A DNA stretch of 64,000 bases from Vreelandella neptunia (GCF_034479615.1 NZ_CP140255.1:4464001-4528000), one strand, 5' to 3'. Numbered from the stretch's first letter, positions 17,824 to 26,090 are shown. Made by a program: numbers and translations. Notes: generated from the sequence alone by a model not told the origin.

Positions 17824-17862
17824 GACAAAATGTTCTTTATGGCTATTTTGTTCATTTTGTTC
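17824..17862. promoter_or_regulatory. Candidate regulator-binding site upstream of tctC
   Basis: Two tandem copies of ATTTTGTTC (17845-17853, 17854-17862) follow an inverted copy of the core, ACAAAATG (17825-17832). The cluster lies in the 188-base gap between tctC and the response regulator. It is the obvious candidate site for that regulator. Confidence 0.45.
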
Positions 17863-17887
17863 ACGCCCGCTTACTTACAACATTACT

Positions 17888-18631
17888 TCATAGAGTGTTG
17901 AGCCACTCGTGTGCCGCCTCCAACAGCCGATAGCGACGCTCGGGCCGCCCTACATCACCATAGCCTAGCTCGGCACTGACTGCCTGCTCGGCGACTAAAA
18001 ACTCTAAATAGCGGCGTGCGGTTGAGCGGCTGGCGCCCATGGTACGTGCCATCTGCATGGCGGTGAGGGAGTCGGGAGCATCGGCCAGGGCATCAATCAC
18101 CCGGCGCAGCGTCAGCCGATCAATACCCTTAGGCAGGGTTTGAGACGAGGTTTGGCTTTTAGCACGCAACGGCTCGCCAGGCTTCAGGCGCGCTAGCACG
18201 GAGTCCAGTTCATCCTGATTCATCTCGGCGCGGTTGGCCAACGCTTCACGCTCGCGCCGGAAGCGAGTCAGCATTTGCGTCATTCGCACGGCCTCAATCG
18301 GTTTGATCAGGTAGTCGAATACACCGCCGCGCAGCGCCTCGCTGATGGTTTCCACTTCCCGGGCAGCGGTGACCATGACGATATCCACATGCACGTAGTC
18401 GCGGCGAATTGCCCATAGCAGCTCCAAGCCTTCAACATCGGGAAGGTAGGCGTCTAGCAAAATCAAATGGATACTGGCAGCCTGCTCCGCCATGATAGCC
18501 TTGGCTTCACTGCCGTTGCGCGCCATGCCCACTACATAAAAGCCATCGCTCTGTTCAATGAAGGCTCTGTGGATATCGGCAATGCGAAAATCATCTTCAA
18601 CGACCAAAATGCCATACTGCCCATCAGACAT
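17888..18631 (-). CDS. CitB/DcuR-family response regulator
   Basis: 247 residues from ATG 18631 (AGGGGGAA upstream); an in-frame start nine codons earlier is possible. The receiver domain spans about residues 5-125, with the phospho-acceptor Asp in LILLDAYLP (near 57) and the Lys in LIKPIE (near 107). The C-terminal helix-turn-helix (about 170-225) contains SLTAMQMARTMGASRSTARR, typical of the CitB/DcuR/DctR branch. It pairs with the sensor kinase upstream and probably activates tctCBA. Note that TctD, the usual tct regulator elsewhere, is an OmpR-type protein; this one is not. Confidence 0.9.
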   Translation of the reverse strand: MSDGQYGILVVEDDFRIADIHRAFIEQSDGFYVVGMARNGSEAKAIMAEQAASIHLILLDAYLPDVEGLELLWAIRRDYVHVDIVMVTAAREVETISEALRGGVFDYLIKPIEAVRMTQMLTRFRREREALANRAEMNQDELDSVLARLKPGEPLRAKSQTSSQTLPKGIDRLTLRRVIDALADAPDSLTAMQMARTMGASRSTARRYLEFLVAEQAVSAELGYGDVGRPERRYRLLEAAHEWLNTL

Positions 18632-18681
18632 TGCGTTCCCCCTAGCCGTCGTGGTCACTATTTTCGAGACTGTTTTGAAAT

Positions 18682-18705
18682 TGTTGTTGAGACTGTTGTT
18701 GAGAC
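18682..18705. repeat. Two tandem 12-base units between kinase and regulator genes
   Basis: TGTTGTTGAGAC occurs twice head-to-tail (18682-18693, 18694-18705), with a third partial unit after it. It lies in the non-coding gap between the kinase stop and the regulator start. It probably arose by replication slippage. Confidence 0.6.
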
Positions 18706-18713
18706 TGTTGTTT

Positions 18714-20441
18714 TTAAGAGTATCCGAGAGACTGCTGTTGGTCTTGCTGCGCGCACAGCGAGCGGTCGAGCACCGCGATAAAGCACGCGCCGCCCAGTTC
18801 GCTCTCCTCCAGGGTCACGGCGCCGCCGTGCTGACGGCACAGCCTGGCCACCAGCGCCAGGCCAATGCCCTGGTGTTTACCCGTTTTGGTCGAAAAGCCT
18901 TCCTGGAAAATCGACTCAGCTAACTGAGCAGGCACTCCGGGCCCGTTGTCCTCCACTTCGATCAGCAGTTGCTCGCCCAAATCAGTAAAAAACAGGCGTA
19001 CTTTGGGCTCGTTACTCGGCCCATTCAGCGCTGCGTGGCAGGCGTTGTCCAGCAGGTTACCCACCACGCTCATCATCACCTCTTGGCCAGTGGGCGTTAG
19101 CGGGCAGGAGAGCGAGCTTTGCTCATCGATTTCCAGCGATACGCCCAGTTCCCGCGCGCGGGTAAGTTTACCCAGTAGCGTACCGCTAAGCACGGCGTCG
19201 GCAACGTTGCGCATTAAAAAGCTCATCTGCGCCTGGGCTCGTTCGGTTTCCTGATGGATCAGCGCCAAGGCTTCCTCGATGCGCTCTAATTGCAGTAACC
19301 CAGAGATGGTGTAGAGCTTATTGGAAAACTCGTGGGCCTGAGCGCGCAGCATATCCACGTCACGGCTGGCTTGGGTTAGCGCGTGAGATAGATCCACGAT
19401 CTCGCGACGGCTGCGGAAAGTGGCCACCGCCCCCTCAATCTCACCTTCGTGCAGAATCGGCACGCGGTTAACCACTACCGGGTGATCGCCCAGCCACATC
19501 TCCTGGTCGAACTCCTGCTCACCACGTCGGAGCACCTCCAGCAGCCGCGAATTAGGCACGACCTCACGGATGGGCTGCCCCAGCAGCACGTGCTCATCGT
19601 CTAAGTTGAGAAAGCGCCGCGCCTGCTGGTTGACCAAGGTAATATGACCTTCACGATTAACCGCCAGAATGCCCTCGTGGATCGACTGCAAAATGGCCTC
19701 TTTTTCCATGGCCAAGCGGGCAATTTCGTAGGGTTCCAGGCCCAAAATGACCTTTTTAAGATGCTGCGATAGCCAGTAGGCACCGGCAAAGCCGAGACAA
19801 ATCATCAGCGCCACCAGCGCCCAGCCAAAGCTGTTGTAGCGGGCTACGTCCATGGCCACGCGATCCATCATAAAACCGACGGAGACCAAGCCAATGATAT
19901 TGCCCTCTTCGTCCCAAATGGGCGCTTTGCCACGAATGGCGGTGCCCAATGACCCGGTTGCCTCGGATACATAGTACTGGCCATGAATCAGCGCCTGATC
20001 ATTATCGCCCCCCACCATCGGCTGCCCAATCCGCTCCGGTACGGGGTGGGAATAGCGAATACTTTGGGCGTTGCCCACAACGACATAGCGCGCTCCCGTT
20101 TCATGGCGAACGCGCTCTGCGAGGGGCTGAATAATGAAAGATGGGTCGGGGATCGCGAAGGCATTAATAATTTGCGGCATCGACGCCACCGTTTTGGCCA
20201 CTGCCAGCGCTCGCTCGCCCATCTGCTGGCTAATAATTTCCGCCTTGCGGTGATTGAGATACGTACCCTGTGCCAGTAGCATGCCAGCCAGCAGTAGCCC
20301 GACTAACAGCATCACCTGGACGCGAAAGCTGCGTTTGTACCAGCTGCGTCTTGCGCGGGTTCGGCGCCAGCGCTGCAGGTCGGCTAACGTTCGGGGGCGG
20401 GAAGCGCTCATAGGTAGACTCGAAATGCGTGACCACGCCAT
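18714..20441 (-). CDS. CitA/DcuS-family sensor histidine kinase
   Basis: 575 residues. Membrane segments near 40-60 and 210-230 enclose a periplasmic sensor domain of the CitA/DcuS type (RYSHPVPERIGQPMVGGD near 130 is characteristic). A cytoplasmic PAS domain (about 245-345) follows, then a SpoOB-like dimerisation region with the phospho-accepting His in RAQAHEFSNKLYTISGLLQL (about 385). The HATPase domain has N-box NLLDNACHAAL (near 475) and G-box DNGPGVP (near 515). It is expected to sense an external di- or tricarboxylate and phosphorylate the adjacent regulator. The start is uncertain between 20441 and 20411. Confidence 0.9.
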   Translation of the reverse strand: MAWSRISSLPMSASRPRTLADLQRWRRTRARRSWYKRSFRVQVMLLVGLLLAGMLLAQGTYLNHRKAEIISQQMGERALAVAKTVASMPQIINAFAIPDPSFIIQPLAERVRHETGARYVVVGNAQSIRYSHPVPERIGQPMVGGDNDQALIHGQYYVSEATGSLGTAIRGKAPIWDEEGNIIGLVSVGFMMDRVAMDVARYNSFGWALVALMICLGFAGAYWLSQHLKKVILGLEPYEIARLAMEKEAILQSIHEGILAVNREGHITLVNQQARRFLNLDDEHVLLGQPIREVVPNSRLLEVLRRGEQEFDQEMWLGDHPVVVNRVPILHEGEIEGAVATFRSRREIVDLSHALTQASRDVDMLRAQAHEFSNKLYTISGLLQLERIEEALALIHQETERAQAQMSFLMRNVADAVLSGTLLGKLTRARELGVSLEIDEQSSLSCPLTPTGQEVMMSVVGNLLDNACHAALNGPSNEPKVRLFFTDLGEQLLIEVEDNGPGVPAQLAESIFQEGFSTKTGKHQGIGLALVARLCRQHGGAVTLEESELGGACFIAVLDRSLCAQQDQQQSLGYS

Positions 20442-20497
20442 TATGGCACGCGCCAGCCAACGGCGTTAATCGCCGTCACCCCTGAGTCATCGTTCGC

Positions 20498-20506
20498 TGA
20501 TATAAT
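20498..20506 (+). promoter_or_regulatory. Extended -10 promoter of the DUF481 gene
   Basis: TGATATAAT is a perfect extended -10 (TGnTATAAT). It predicts a transcript start near 20513, which rules out the ATG at 20513 as translation start. Confidence 0.6.
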
Positions 20507-20536
20507 GGCCTAATGCCGAAACCAAGGAGGGATGTA

Positions 20537-21283
20537 GTGGCAATCGTTAGATGGATACTCTTGCTGGCCTGCTGGCCTCTATGGCTAACCGCGGCTTATG
20601 CCTACCCGTTCTACGCCCCACCGCCTCCCCAGGAAGATGCCCCCGTATTCAGCGGCGATGCTGAGTTGGGCTTCACCCGCCTTTCAGGCAACACCAACAG
20701 CCAAACGTTGATTGGCAAAACGCGGCTGACGTGGCTTACCGGAAACTTCACCTACTCGCTACGAGGTGAAGTGAGAAACGTTACCAAGGATAATGAAACC
20801 AGCGCCGAGCAGTACCTAGTCGCCGGACGCGAACGCTATGAGCTGGATGGCCCCCACTACCTGTTTGGCTTTGCCCGCTGGGAAAAGGATCGCTTTGCCG
20901 GTTACGATCAGCAGCTCTCCGCGATTGGTGGCTACGGGCGCCAAATTCTGGAGAACGGCACCCATACGTTGTCGCTGGAAGCGGGCCCGGGTTATCGTCA
21001 TGACCGGCTGCGCGAGTACGATGATGAACGCTTAATGGTGACTTACACCGCGCTGGACTATCGCTGGTGGTTCTCGGACTACGCTGATATTCAGCAGGAA
21101 ATGTCGGTGGAGTATACCGATAAAAACATCACCTCTCGGTCGCTGACAGCGCTTACAGCGAGGCTTAACTCAAAGTTATCGCTGCGCTTATCGCACGAAA
21201 TCAAGCACAACTCACAGCCACCTGATGAAACCAACGTACGCACAGATACGACCACCAGTGCGTCTTTGCTCTACCGTTGGTAA
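20537..21283 (+). CDS. DUF481 (YdiY-like) outer-membrane beta-barrel protein
   Basis: 248 residues from GTG 20537. This start has AGGAGG (20525-20530) six bases upstream and opens directly on a signal peptide (IVRWILLLACWPLWLTAAYA). The upstream ATG at 20513 coincides with the predicted transcription start and includes the ribosome-binding site in its frame. The mature protein has a short proline-rich linker (FYAPPPPQED), then alternating strands ending in an aromatic residue (YRW), as in outer-membrane barrels. The family matches DUF481, of unknown function, seen as salt- or acid-induced in some bacteria. Confidence 0.85.
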   Translation: MAIVRWILLLACWPLWLTAAYAYPFYAPPPPQEDAPVFSGDAELGFTRLSGNTNSQTLIGKTRLTWLTGNFTYSLRGEVRNVTKDNETSAEQYLVAGRERYELDGPHYLFGFARWEKDRFAGYDQQLSAIGGYGRQILENGTHTLSLEAGPGYRHDRLREYDDERLMVTYTALDYRWWFSDYADIQQEMSVEYTDKNITSRSLTALTARLNSKLSLRLSHEIKHNSQPPDETNVRTDTTTSASLLYRW

Positions 21284-21296
21284 GTCCAAGACTGGC

Positions 21297-22067
21297 TTAA
21301 CGATTCTGCCCTCGGTGTGCCCACCCGGTCATGCGTTTTTCCAACTGCGCAAATAGCTCGTACATCACCATCGCCATGGCGCTGATCACCAGCAGCCCGG
21401 CAAAGACCAGCCCCATGCGCATTTGTGAACCGGCGCTCATCATTAGGTAGCCAATGCCCTGATTGGAGGCGACGGTTTCTGACACCACCGTACCCACGAA
21501 TGCCAACGTGATAGCGACTTTCAGTGAGGCAAAGAAATACGGCAGCGAGCGCGGCAGACCTACTTTCAGCAGCACGTCCATACGCCGCGCGCCCAGTACC
21601 CGCAGCACGTCTTCCATCTCGGGCTCCAGCGTGGCTAAACCGGTAGCCACGTTCACCACGATGGGGAAGAAACAGATTAAAAAGGCGGTGAGTATCGCCG
21701 GCACCGAACCAATCCCAAACCAGACGACCAGAATGGGCACAAAAGCCACTTTGGGAATCGCGTTAAAGCCCACCAGCAGCGGGTAGCAGGCGTTATACAG
21801 AAAGCGTGAAGAGCCGATAATAAACCCCAACACCAGCCCAACGGCAACGCCCAGACCAAAGCCAATCAGCGTTGTCCAGAAGGTTTGCCAGGAGTGCATG
21901 GCGATAGGCCCGGAATAAGTTACCAGCGCCTGGGCAGTTTCCAAGGCACTTGGGAAGATAAAGCTGGGCACGTCAAACACCCGCACCGTGACTTCCCAGA
22001 TGATGACCAGCGCCACCACCGCTATCCACGGCGCCAGTCGTTCAATTAACGGGGGATTCTGTGCCAT
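21297..22067 (-). CDS. ABC transporter permease (NitT/TauT, ThiX/SsuC-like)
   Basis: 256 residues with six hydrophobic segments. The EAA loop region (LRVLGARRMDVLLKVGLPRS near 155) is typical of SsuC/TauC-type permeases. It works with the ATPase and binding protein encoded upstream on the same strand. Unlike the other two genes it is separated by a 215-base gap holding a repeat, so it may be expressed less. Likely substrates for the branch are sulfonates, nitrate, pyrimidines or similar small nitrogen or sulfur compounds. Confidence 0.9.
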   Translation of the reverse strand: MAQNPPLIERLAPWIAVVALVIIWEVTVRVFDVPSFIFPSALETAQALVTYSGPIAMHSWQTFWTTLIGFGLGVAVGLVLGFIIGSSRFLYNACYPLLVGFNAIPKVAFVPILVVWFGIGSVPAILTAFLICFFPIVVNVATGLATLEPEMEDVLRVLGARRMDVLLKVGLPRSLPYFFASLKVAITLAFVGTVVSETVASNQGIGYLMMSAGSQMRMGLVFAGLLVISAMAMVMYELFAQLEKRMTGWAHRGQNR

Positions 22068-22155
22068 AAATGTACCTTTTATTTAGTACTGATATTAAGT
22101 AGGTTTCTTGTAACTAAGCGTGCAATTGGCTTTGCCAGCCTGATAACAGCCTTCG

Positions 22156-22248
22156 GTGGGAGGTAGCTTTAGCTCGCGACCATTGAGGCTGCCAGCTTTA
22201 TAGCCGGGGGTGCCTGCGGCACCCTTCGCCCGCTGGAAGCGGCCTTCC
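22156..22248. repeat. REP-like dispersed repeat, copy 1
   Basis: The 32-base core at 22156-22187 (GTGGGAGGTAGCTTTAGCTC continuing to GCGACCATTGAG) recurs at 60490-60521 with few changes. It contains the self-complementary AGCTTTAGCT. Two small hairpins follow: GGGTGCC/GGCACCC (22208-22224) and GGAAG/CTTCC (22235-22248). It interrupts the ABC operon between ATPase and permease. Confidence 0.7.
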
Positions 22249-22282
22249 ACATAAGCTGATGAATAAACATTAAGTGCGGGTA

Positions 22283-23065
22283 TCAAGTGCTGCGCACTTC
22301 GCCAATTTGAGCCCGCAGCTCCTGAACCAGATCAATAAAGGGTTTTTGGTAGGTGGTTTCCAGTGCTCGGGGTCGCGGCAGCTCTATTTGACGGCGCTCA
22401 ATCACTCGGCCAGGGCGGCGGCTCATGATGTAGACGGTATCGGCCAGAAACGCCGCCTCGCGTAGGTCGTGGGTCACCAGCACTACCGTAAAACGCTGTG
22501 CCTCCCACAGGTCACGCAGCACGCACCACAGCTCTTCGCGGGTAAAGGCATCCAGCGCACCGAAGGGTTCATCCAGCATTAGTAAACGCGGCTGGTGAAT
22601 CAGCGCCCGGCAGATCGACGCCCGCTGCTGCATACCACCAGAAAGCTGCCACGGGTACTGATCTTCGTAGCCTTCAAGCCCTACAGTCTTGAGCAGCTTG
22701 CGTGCCCAGCCGACAAACTCTTCGCGCCGCTTACGAAACTGTTGGCGGTAAGGTTTGACGATCTCCAGCGGCAGCAAGACGTTATCCAAGGTGGTGCGCC
22801 AGGGCAGCAGGTTGGCATTTTGAAACGCCATGCCGGAGATCTTCAGTGGGCCTGTAACCGGCTCTCCATCCACTCGCACGGCACCAGTGGTAGGCGCATG
22901 CAGACCGGTGCAGAGCTTCATAAAGGTCGATTTACCGCAGCCGGAGGGGCCCACGAATGCGACGAACTCGCCTTCGTGGATACTCAGGTTGATGTCTTCA
23001 ATGGCGTTGCCCGACTTATCGTAGGCCAGGCTAACGTCATCGAAGGTGACGAACGCTGCCGACAT
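22283..23065 (-). CDS. ABC transporter ATP-binding protein (NitT/TauT family)
   Basis: 260 residues. Walker A is GPSGCGKST (about residue 39), the signature is LSGGMQQRASICRAL (about 145) and Walker B is LLMLDEPFGALD (about 165). The sequence MQQRASICRAL and the tail YIMSRRPGRVIERRQIELPR are typical of SsuB/TauB/ThiZ ATPases. It starts two bases after the binding-protein stop, so the two are coupled. Confidence 0.92.
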   Translation of the reverse strand: MSAAFVTFDDVSLAYDKSGNAIEDINLSIHEGEFVAFVGPSGCGKSTFMKLCTGLHAPTTGAVRVDGEPVTGPLKISGMAFQNANLLPWRTTLDNVLLPLEIVKPYRQQFRKRREEFVGWARKLLKTVGLEGYEDQYPWQLSGGMQQRASICRALIHQPRLLMLDEPFGALDAFTREELWCVLRDLWEAQRFTVVLVTHDLREAAFLADTVYIMSRRPGRVIERRQIELPRPRALETTYQKPFIDLVQELRAQIGEVRST

Positions 23066-23067
23066 GC

Positions 23068-24138
23068 TTATTCGCCCTCTGCCGAAAACAGCCTGCGCTC
23101 TTCCTGAGTAGGTAAGTAGCTTGAGTTAAACACCTGCTCTGGCGAAGGCACGGCGGGCAGGTCATAGGCGTCGGCGACCAGTTGAATGGCCTGAGCCAAA
23201 CGCGCTTCATCCACACCACCCACGCCGTGCTCCCGGGCATCGGGGGTATCGACGACGCTCTCCAAGGCAAGCTTCAGGCGCCGGGTTTCCATCTCTACAT
23301 CAATCAGGCCATCGCGATTTTTGACGTACTCAATGGCGCCATCAGGATCCGCAATGGTCTCCCCCAAGGCGCGGTTGAAGGCGCGTAGAAAGCCCTGCAC
23401 GGCGTCGGGATTAGCCTCTGCAAAGGCCTCACTGGCGATGATCGCATTACCATAAAGCGGCACGCCGTATTCGGGGAACGGCATGATGGTGAGTTCCTCT
23501 TCACTCATCCCCCGCTCTTCAAGGTTGAGCAGGCTGGTAAAGTAAAAACCGGTGATGGCATCCACATCGCCCCGGGTGAGCAGCGTTTCACGCAGCGTGG
23601 GGTCGACGTTCTGCCACTCAACTGCGTCGGCTTCCAGATCATTAGCGGCGGCAAACACGCCCCAGGCGCGGTAACCGGTGTCAAAGGCGGGGGCGGCGAT
23701 GGTTTTACCGGCTAAGTCAGCCGGGCTCTCTATACCGCTCTCTTTACGCGCAAACACTGCAGCGGGTGTGCCGTCGTAGACGATATAGACGCCCTGAATA
23801 CCAGGGCCATCGGGATTTTCAGCGAGAAACTCGACCAGCGCATTCAGATCGCCAAAGCCCATTTCGTAGGCCCCAGACGCCACGCGGTTAATCGCCCCCG
23901 CCGAGCCGCTGCCGGAATCGATCTGAACGTCCAGCCCTTCATCAGCGAAGTAGCCTTTCTCAGCAGCCATTAAAAACGGCGCGGAGGGGCCCTCAAAGCG
24001 CCAATCCAGCTGAAAACGTATTTGGGTGTCGTTGGCATGGCTAACAGCCGGAAATAAAACCAACGCTGTCGCGCAGCCAGTCAGCAGGCGCGCAGGAGAA
24101 AAACGGCGTTTCGAAGTGGAGGTCATCATCGTGAGCAT
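23068..24138 (-). CDS. ABC transporter substrate-binding protein (NMT1/THI5-like)
   Basis: 356 residues with a signal peptide ending near AVSHA (about residue 35). The mature N-terminus IRFQLDWRFEGPSAPFLMAA and the stretch GLDVQIDSGSGSAGAINRVA are typical of NMT1/THI5-like receptors. Relatives bind pyrimidine precursors of thiamine, riboflavin, sulfonates or other small amines. The specific ligand cannot be read. A sigma-54 promoter candidate 30-44 bases upstream and NtrC-like half-sites argue for a nitrogen-containing ligand taken up under nitrogen limitation. No thiamine riboswitch was seen. Confidence 0.88.
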   Translation of the reverse strand: MLTMMTSTSKRRFSPARLLTGCATALVLFPAVSHANDTQIRFQLDWRFEGPSAPFLMAAEKGYFADEGLDVQIDSGSGSAGAINRVASGAYEMGFGDLNALVEFLAENPDGPGIQGVYIVYDGTPAAVFARKESGIESPADLAGKTIAAPAFDTGYRAWGVFAAANDLEADAVEWQNVDPTLRETLLTRGDVDAITGFYFTSLLNLEERGMSEEELTIMPFPEYGVPLYGNAIIASEAFAEANPDAVQGFLRAFNRALGETIADPDGAIEYVKNRDGLIDVEMETRRLKLALESVVDTPDAREHGVGGVDEARLAQAIQLVADAYDLPAVPSPEQVFNSSYLPTQEERRLFSAEGE

Positions 24139-24167
24139 ACCTTGTATACAAAATATGCTTTAGCATT

Positions 24168-24182
24168 GCAGCAATACTGCCA
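24168..24182 (-). promoter_or_regulatory. Sigma-54 promoter candidate of the NMT1/THI5-like importer
   Basis: Minus strand TGGCAGTATTGCTGC has GG and GC spaced by exactly ten bases. The predicted start near 24156 leaves an 18-base leader containing AAGG just before the ATG. The -12 element (CTGC) is weaker than in urt and aap. Confidence 0.5.
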
Positions 24183-24260
24183 TTATTGGATTTTTACTTT
24201 ATTTTCAAACCGTTATATTTCCACCCAGGTATCACCACCTACCGCCGCATGGCCAAAACA

Positions 24261-24287
24261 GTGCATTTGCACCTGGACTATGCACCA
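24261..24287. promoter_or_regulatory. NtrC-like half-sites between the importer and the BCCT gene
   Basis: GTGCA (24261-24265), TGCACC (24268-24273) and TGCACCA (24281-24287) cluster about 105-130 bases upstream of the predicted sigma-54 start. This is the usual enhancer distance. Confidence 0.45.
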
Positions 24288-24297
24288 AGTTAAAACA

Positions 24298-24329
24298 TAT
24301 TAGACGTTGGTCTAAATTGTCGATATACT
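24298..24329 (+). promoter_or_regulatory. Promoter with operator-like palindrome upstream of the BCCT gene
   Basis: TTAGAC (24300-24305) and TATACT (24324-24329) are 18 bases apart. The -35 box is half of an inverted repeat TTAGAC-GTTG-GTCTAA (24300-24315), a TetR-type layout. A repressor such as a BetI-like protein is a reasonable guess, but none is encoded nearby. Confidence 0.45.
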
Positions 24330-24348
24330 ACGCTCAGTTTCCTGTCTT

Positions 24349-24377
24349 GCGCCATTCCTTGAATGGCGCTTTTTTTT
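24349..24377 (+). terminator. Intrinsic terminator in the BCCT leader
   Basis: GCGCCATTC-CTT-GAATGGCGC is followed by eight T. It is a strong plus-strand terminator, yet no plus-strand gene ends here. It lies about 20 bases after the -10 box at 24324-24329 and 123 bases before the BCCT start, so it may be an attenuator or end a very short RNA. Confidence 0.8.
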
Positions 24378-24423
24378 ATCCGTTATTTCACCAGCATCAA
24401 TCAGTAACTACCTTGACGACTAT

Positions 24424-24448
24424 GCGCCGTTAAACAGCTTAACGGCGC
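24424..24448 (+). other. Second leader hairpin before the BCCT gene
   Basis: A perfect 10-bp stem (GCGCCGTTAA/TTAACGGCGC, loop ACAGC) is followed by GCTTT. It is the second hairpin within 100 bases of untranslated leader. Confidence 0.5.
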
Positions 24449-24500
24449 GCTTTGATAGGCTGTTATCTCCACTTCCCCCGCTCCCCATAAGGTATTTGAC

Positions 24501-26054
24501 ATGCCCCAGCCTAGCCCCAACGTAGAGGGCTCCCAAAGGTTTTCGCTCGGCGATCCAATTGTGCTGATATTCAGTATTGGCTTCATCGTCGCCTTTCTCG
24601 CTTTGTCGCTTTACGACCTAACGCTAGTCGCTGACAGTATCAGCGCGGGTTTCGCCTGGACCGCGTTAGTATTAGGAAGCTACTTTCAACTGCTACTCCT
24701 ATTGACCTTCTTCATCGCCATCGGCTTGGCTATGACACCCGCCGCTAAAGCGAAAATCGGCAATCTCGATGCACCAGAAATGAGCACGTTTAAGTGGCTT
24801 TCGATTATTCTGTGTACTCTGCTGGCAGGCGGCGGGGTGTTCTTTGCAGCTGGCGAGCCGGTATACCACTTTGTGGTAACACCTCCCGCCTTTGAGAGCG
24901 AAGCAGGCACGGCTGAGGCCGTTTCCGGCGCCCTGGGACAGTCCTTTATGCACTGGGGCTTTATGGCTTGGGCAGTACTAGGATCGTTAACGGCAGTGGT
25001 TCTCGCCCACGCCCATTACGTGAAGGGGCAACCTCTTCAGCCGCGTACCCTGCTCTACCCAGTACTAGGGGAGCGCCTAATGCGCGGCCCACTTGGTGGC
25101 ATTGTCGATGCCTGCTGCGTGATTGCTTTAGTTGCGGGCACCGTGGGCCCGATTGGCTTTCTGGCTACCCAGGTCAGCTTCGGCCTGCACGAACTGTTTG
25201 GCTTACCAGAAGGTTATCCCGGTCAGTTGATCATTCTTGCCGTGCTCGGCAGCATCTATGTGCTCTCTTCCATGAGCGGTGTCCACAAAGGTATTCAACT
25301 GCTTAGCCGCTTTAATGTACTACTGGCGCTAGCCATTGGTGCGGTCATTATTGTCTTTGGCCCGACGCTGTTTTTAGTCAATAGCTACGTTTCAGGTATG
25401 GGCGCGTATATCAGCGAATTCTTTACCATGGCCACAATGACCGCAGAGACCGCTCCGGCATGGTGGATGCAGTGGTGGACAGTATTTTTCTTTGCTTGGT
25501 TTATTGGCTACGCGCCACTGATGGCTATTTTTGTGGCACGTATTTCCCGCGGTCGCAGCATCCGCGAAATGATCATCGCGGTAGCGATCCTGGCGCCGAT
25601 TGCCACCACCGTTTGGTTTACCCTGCTCGGCGGCTCAGGTATCTATTATCAGCTCACCGGCGTGATTGACCTGACCGAAGCGCTCAACAACTTCCAGTTT
25701 GATGTAGCTACCTTAACCGTTGCCCAGGCACTGCCCGGCGGTACCTGGATGGCACTGGCGATCCTGATGCTGACCACCATTTTCGTTGCCACCACCGGAG
25801 ACTCGATGAGCTACGCCATTGCGGTAGTAGGCGCGGGCCATGATAACCCCAGCCCGGTCATGCGGGCGTTTTGGGGAATCGCCATGGCGCTGATGGCTGC
25901 GGTACTGCTGTATATGGGCGCAGGTCAAATTGGCGCGCTACAGCAGTTCATTGTGATTACTGCGATTCCGGTCTCGTTGATACTAATGCCGTCACTCTGG
26001 AATGGTCCGCAGGCAGCCTACGCCATGGCCCGTGAACAGGGGATTATTGACTAG
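24501..26054 (+). CDS. BCCT-family betaine/choline/carnitine-type transporter
   Basis: 517 residues with about 12 membrane segments. Family marks are FMHWGFMAWAVLG (near 150) and the tryptophan-rich signature WWMQWWTVFFFAWFIGYAP (near 320), followed by RGRSIREM. It is expected to import a trimethylammonium compound with Na+ or H+. The short N- and C-terminal tails, without the long regulatory C-terminus of BetP or BetT, suggest a carrier without strong osmotic gating (inference). The ribosome-binding site is AAGG eight bases before the ATG. Confidence 0.92.
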   Translation: MPQPSPNVEGSQRFSLGDPIVLIFSIGFIVAFLALSLYDLTLVADSISAGFAWTALVLGSYFQLLLLLTFFIAIGLAMTPAAKAKIGNLDAPEMSTFKWLSIILCTLLAGGGVFFAAGEPVYHFVVTPPAFESEAGTAEAVSGALGQSFMHWGFMAWAVLGSLTAVVLAHAHYVKGQPLQPRTLLYPVLGERLMRGPLGGIVDACCVIALVAGTVGPIGFLATQVSFGLHELFGLPEGYPGQLIILAVLGSIYVLSSMSGVHKGIQLLSRFNVLLALAIGAVIIVFGPTLFLVNSYVSGMGAYISEFFTMATMTAETAPAWWMQWWTVFFFAWFIGYAPLMAIFVARISRGRSIREMIIAVAILAPIATTVWFTLLGGSGIYYQLTGVIDLTEALNNFQFDVATLTVAQALPGGTWMALAILMLTTIFVATTGDSMSYAIAVVGAGHDNPSPVMRAFWGIAMALMAAVLLYMGAGQIGALQQFIVITAIPVSLILMPSLWNGPQAAYAMAREQGIID

Positions 26055-26090
26055 CTCAGCAGTCCAGTCTGATTGAAAGCCCTATCAATT

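Noticed and set aside
22095-22286. Small minus-strand frame in the ABC operon gap sharing GRELKLPPT with another frame near 60500
   Set aside because: The shared peptide comes from the REP-like DNA repeat read in the same frame, not from homologous proteins.
24139-24260. Possible TPP or FMN riboswitch before the NMT1/THI5-like operon
   Set aside because: The predicted leader is only about 18 bases, and no conserved riboswitch core was recognised.
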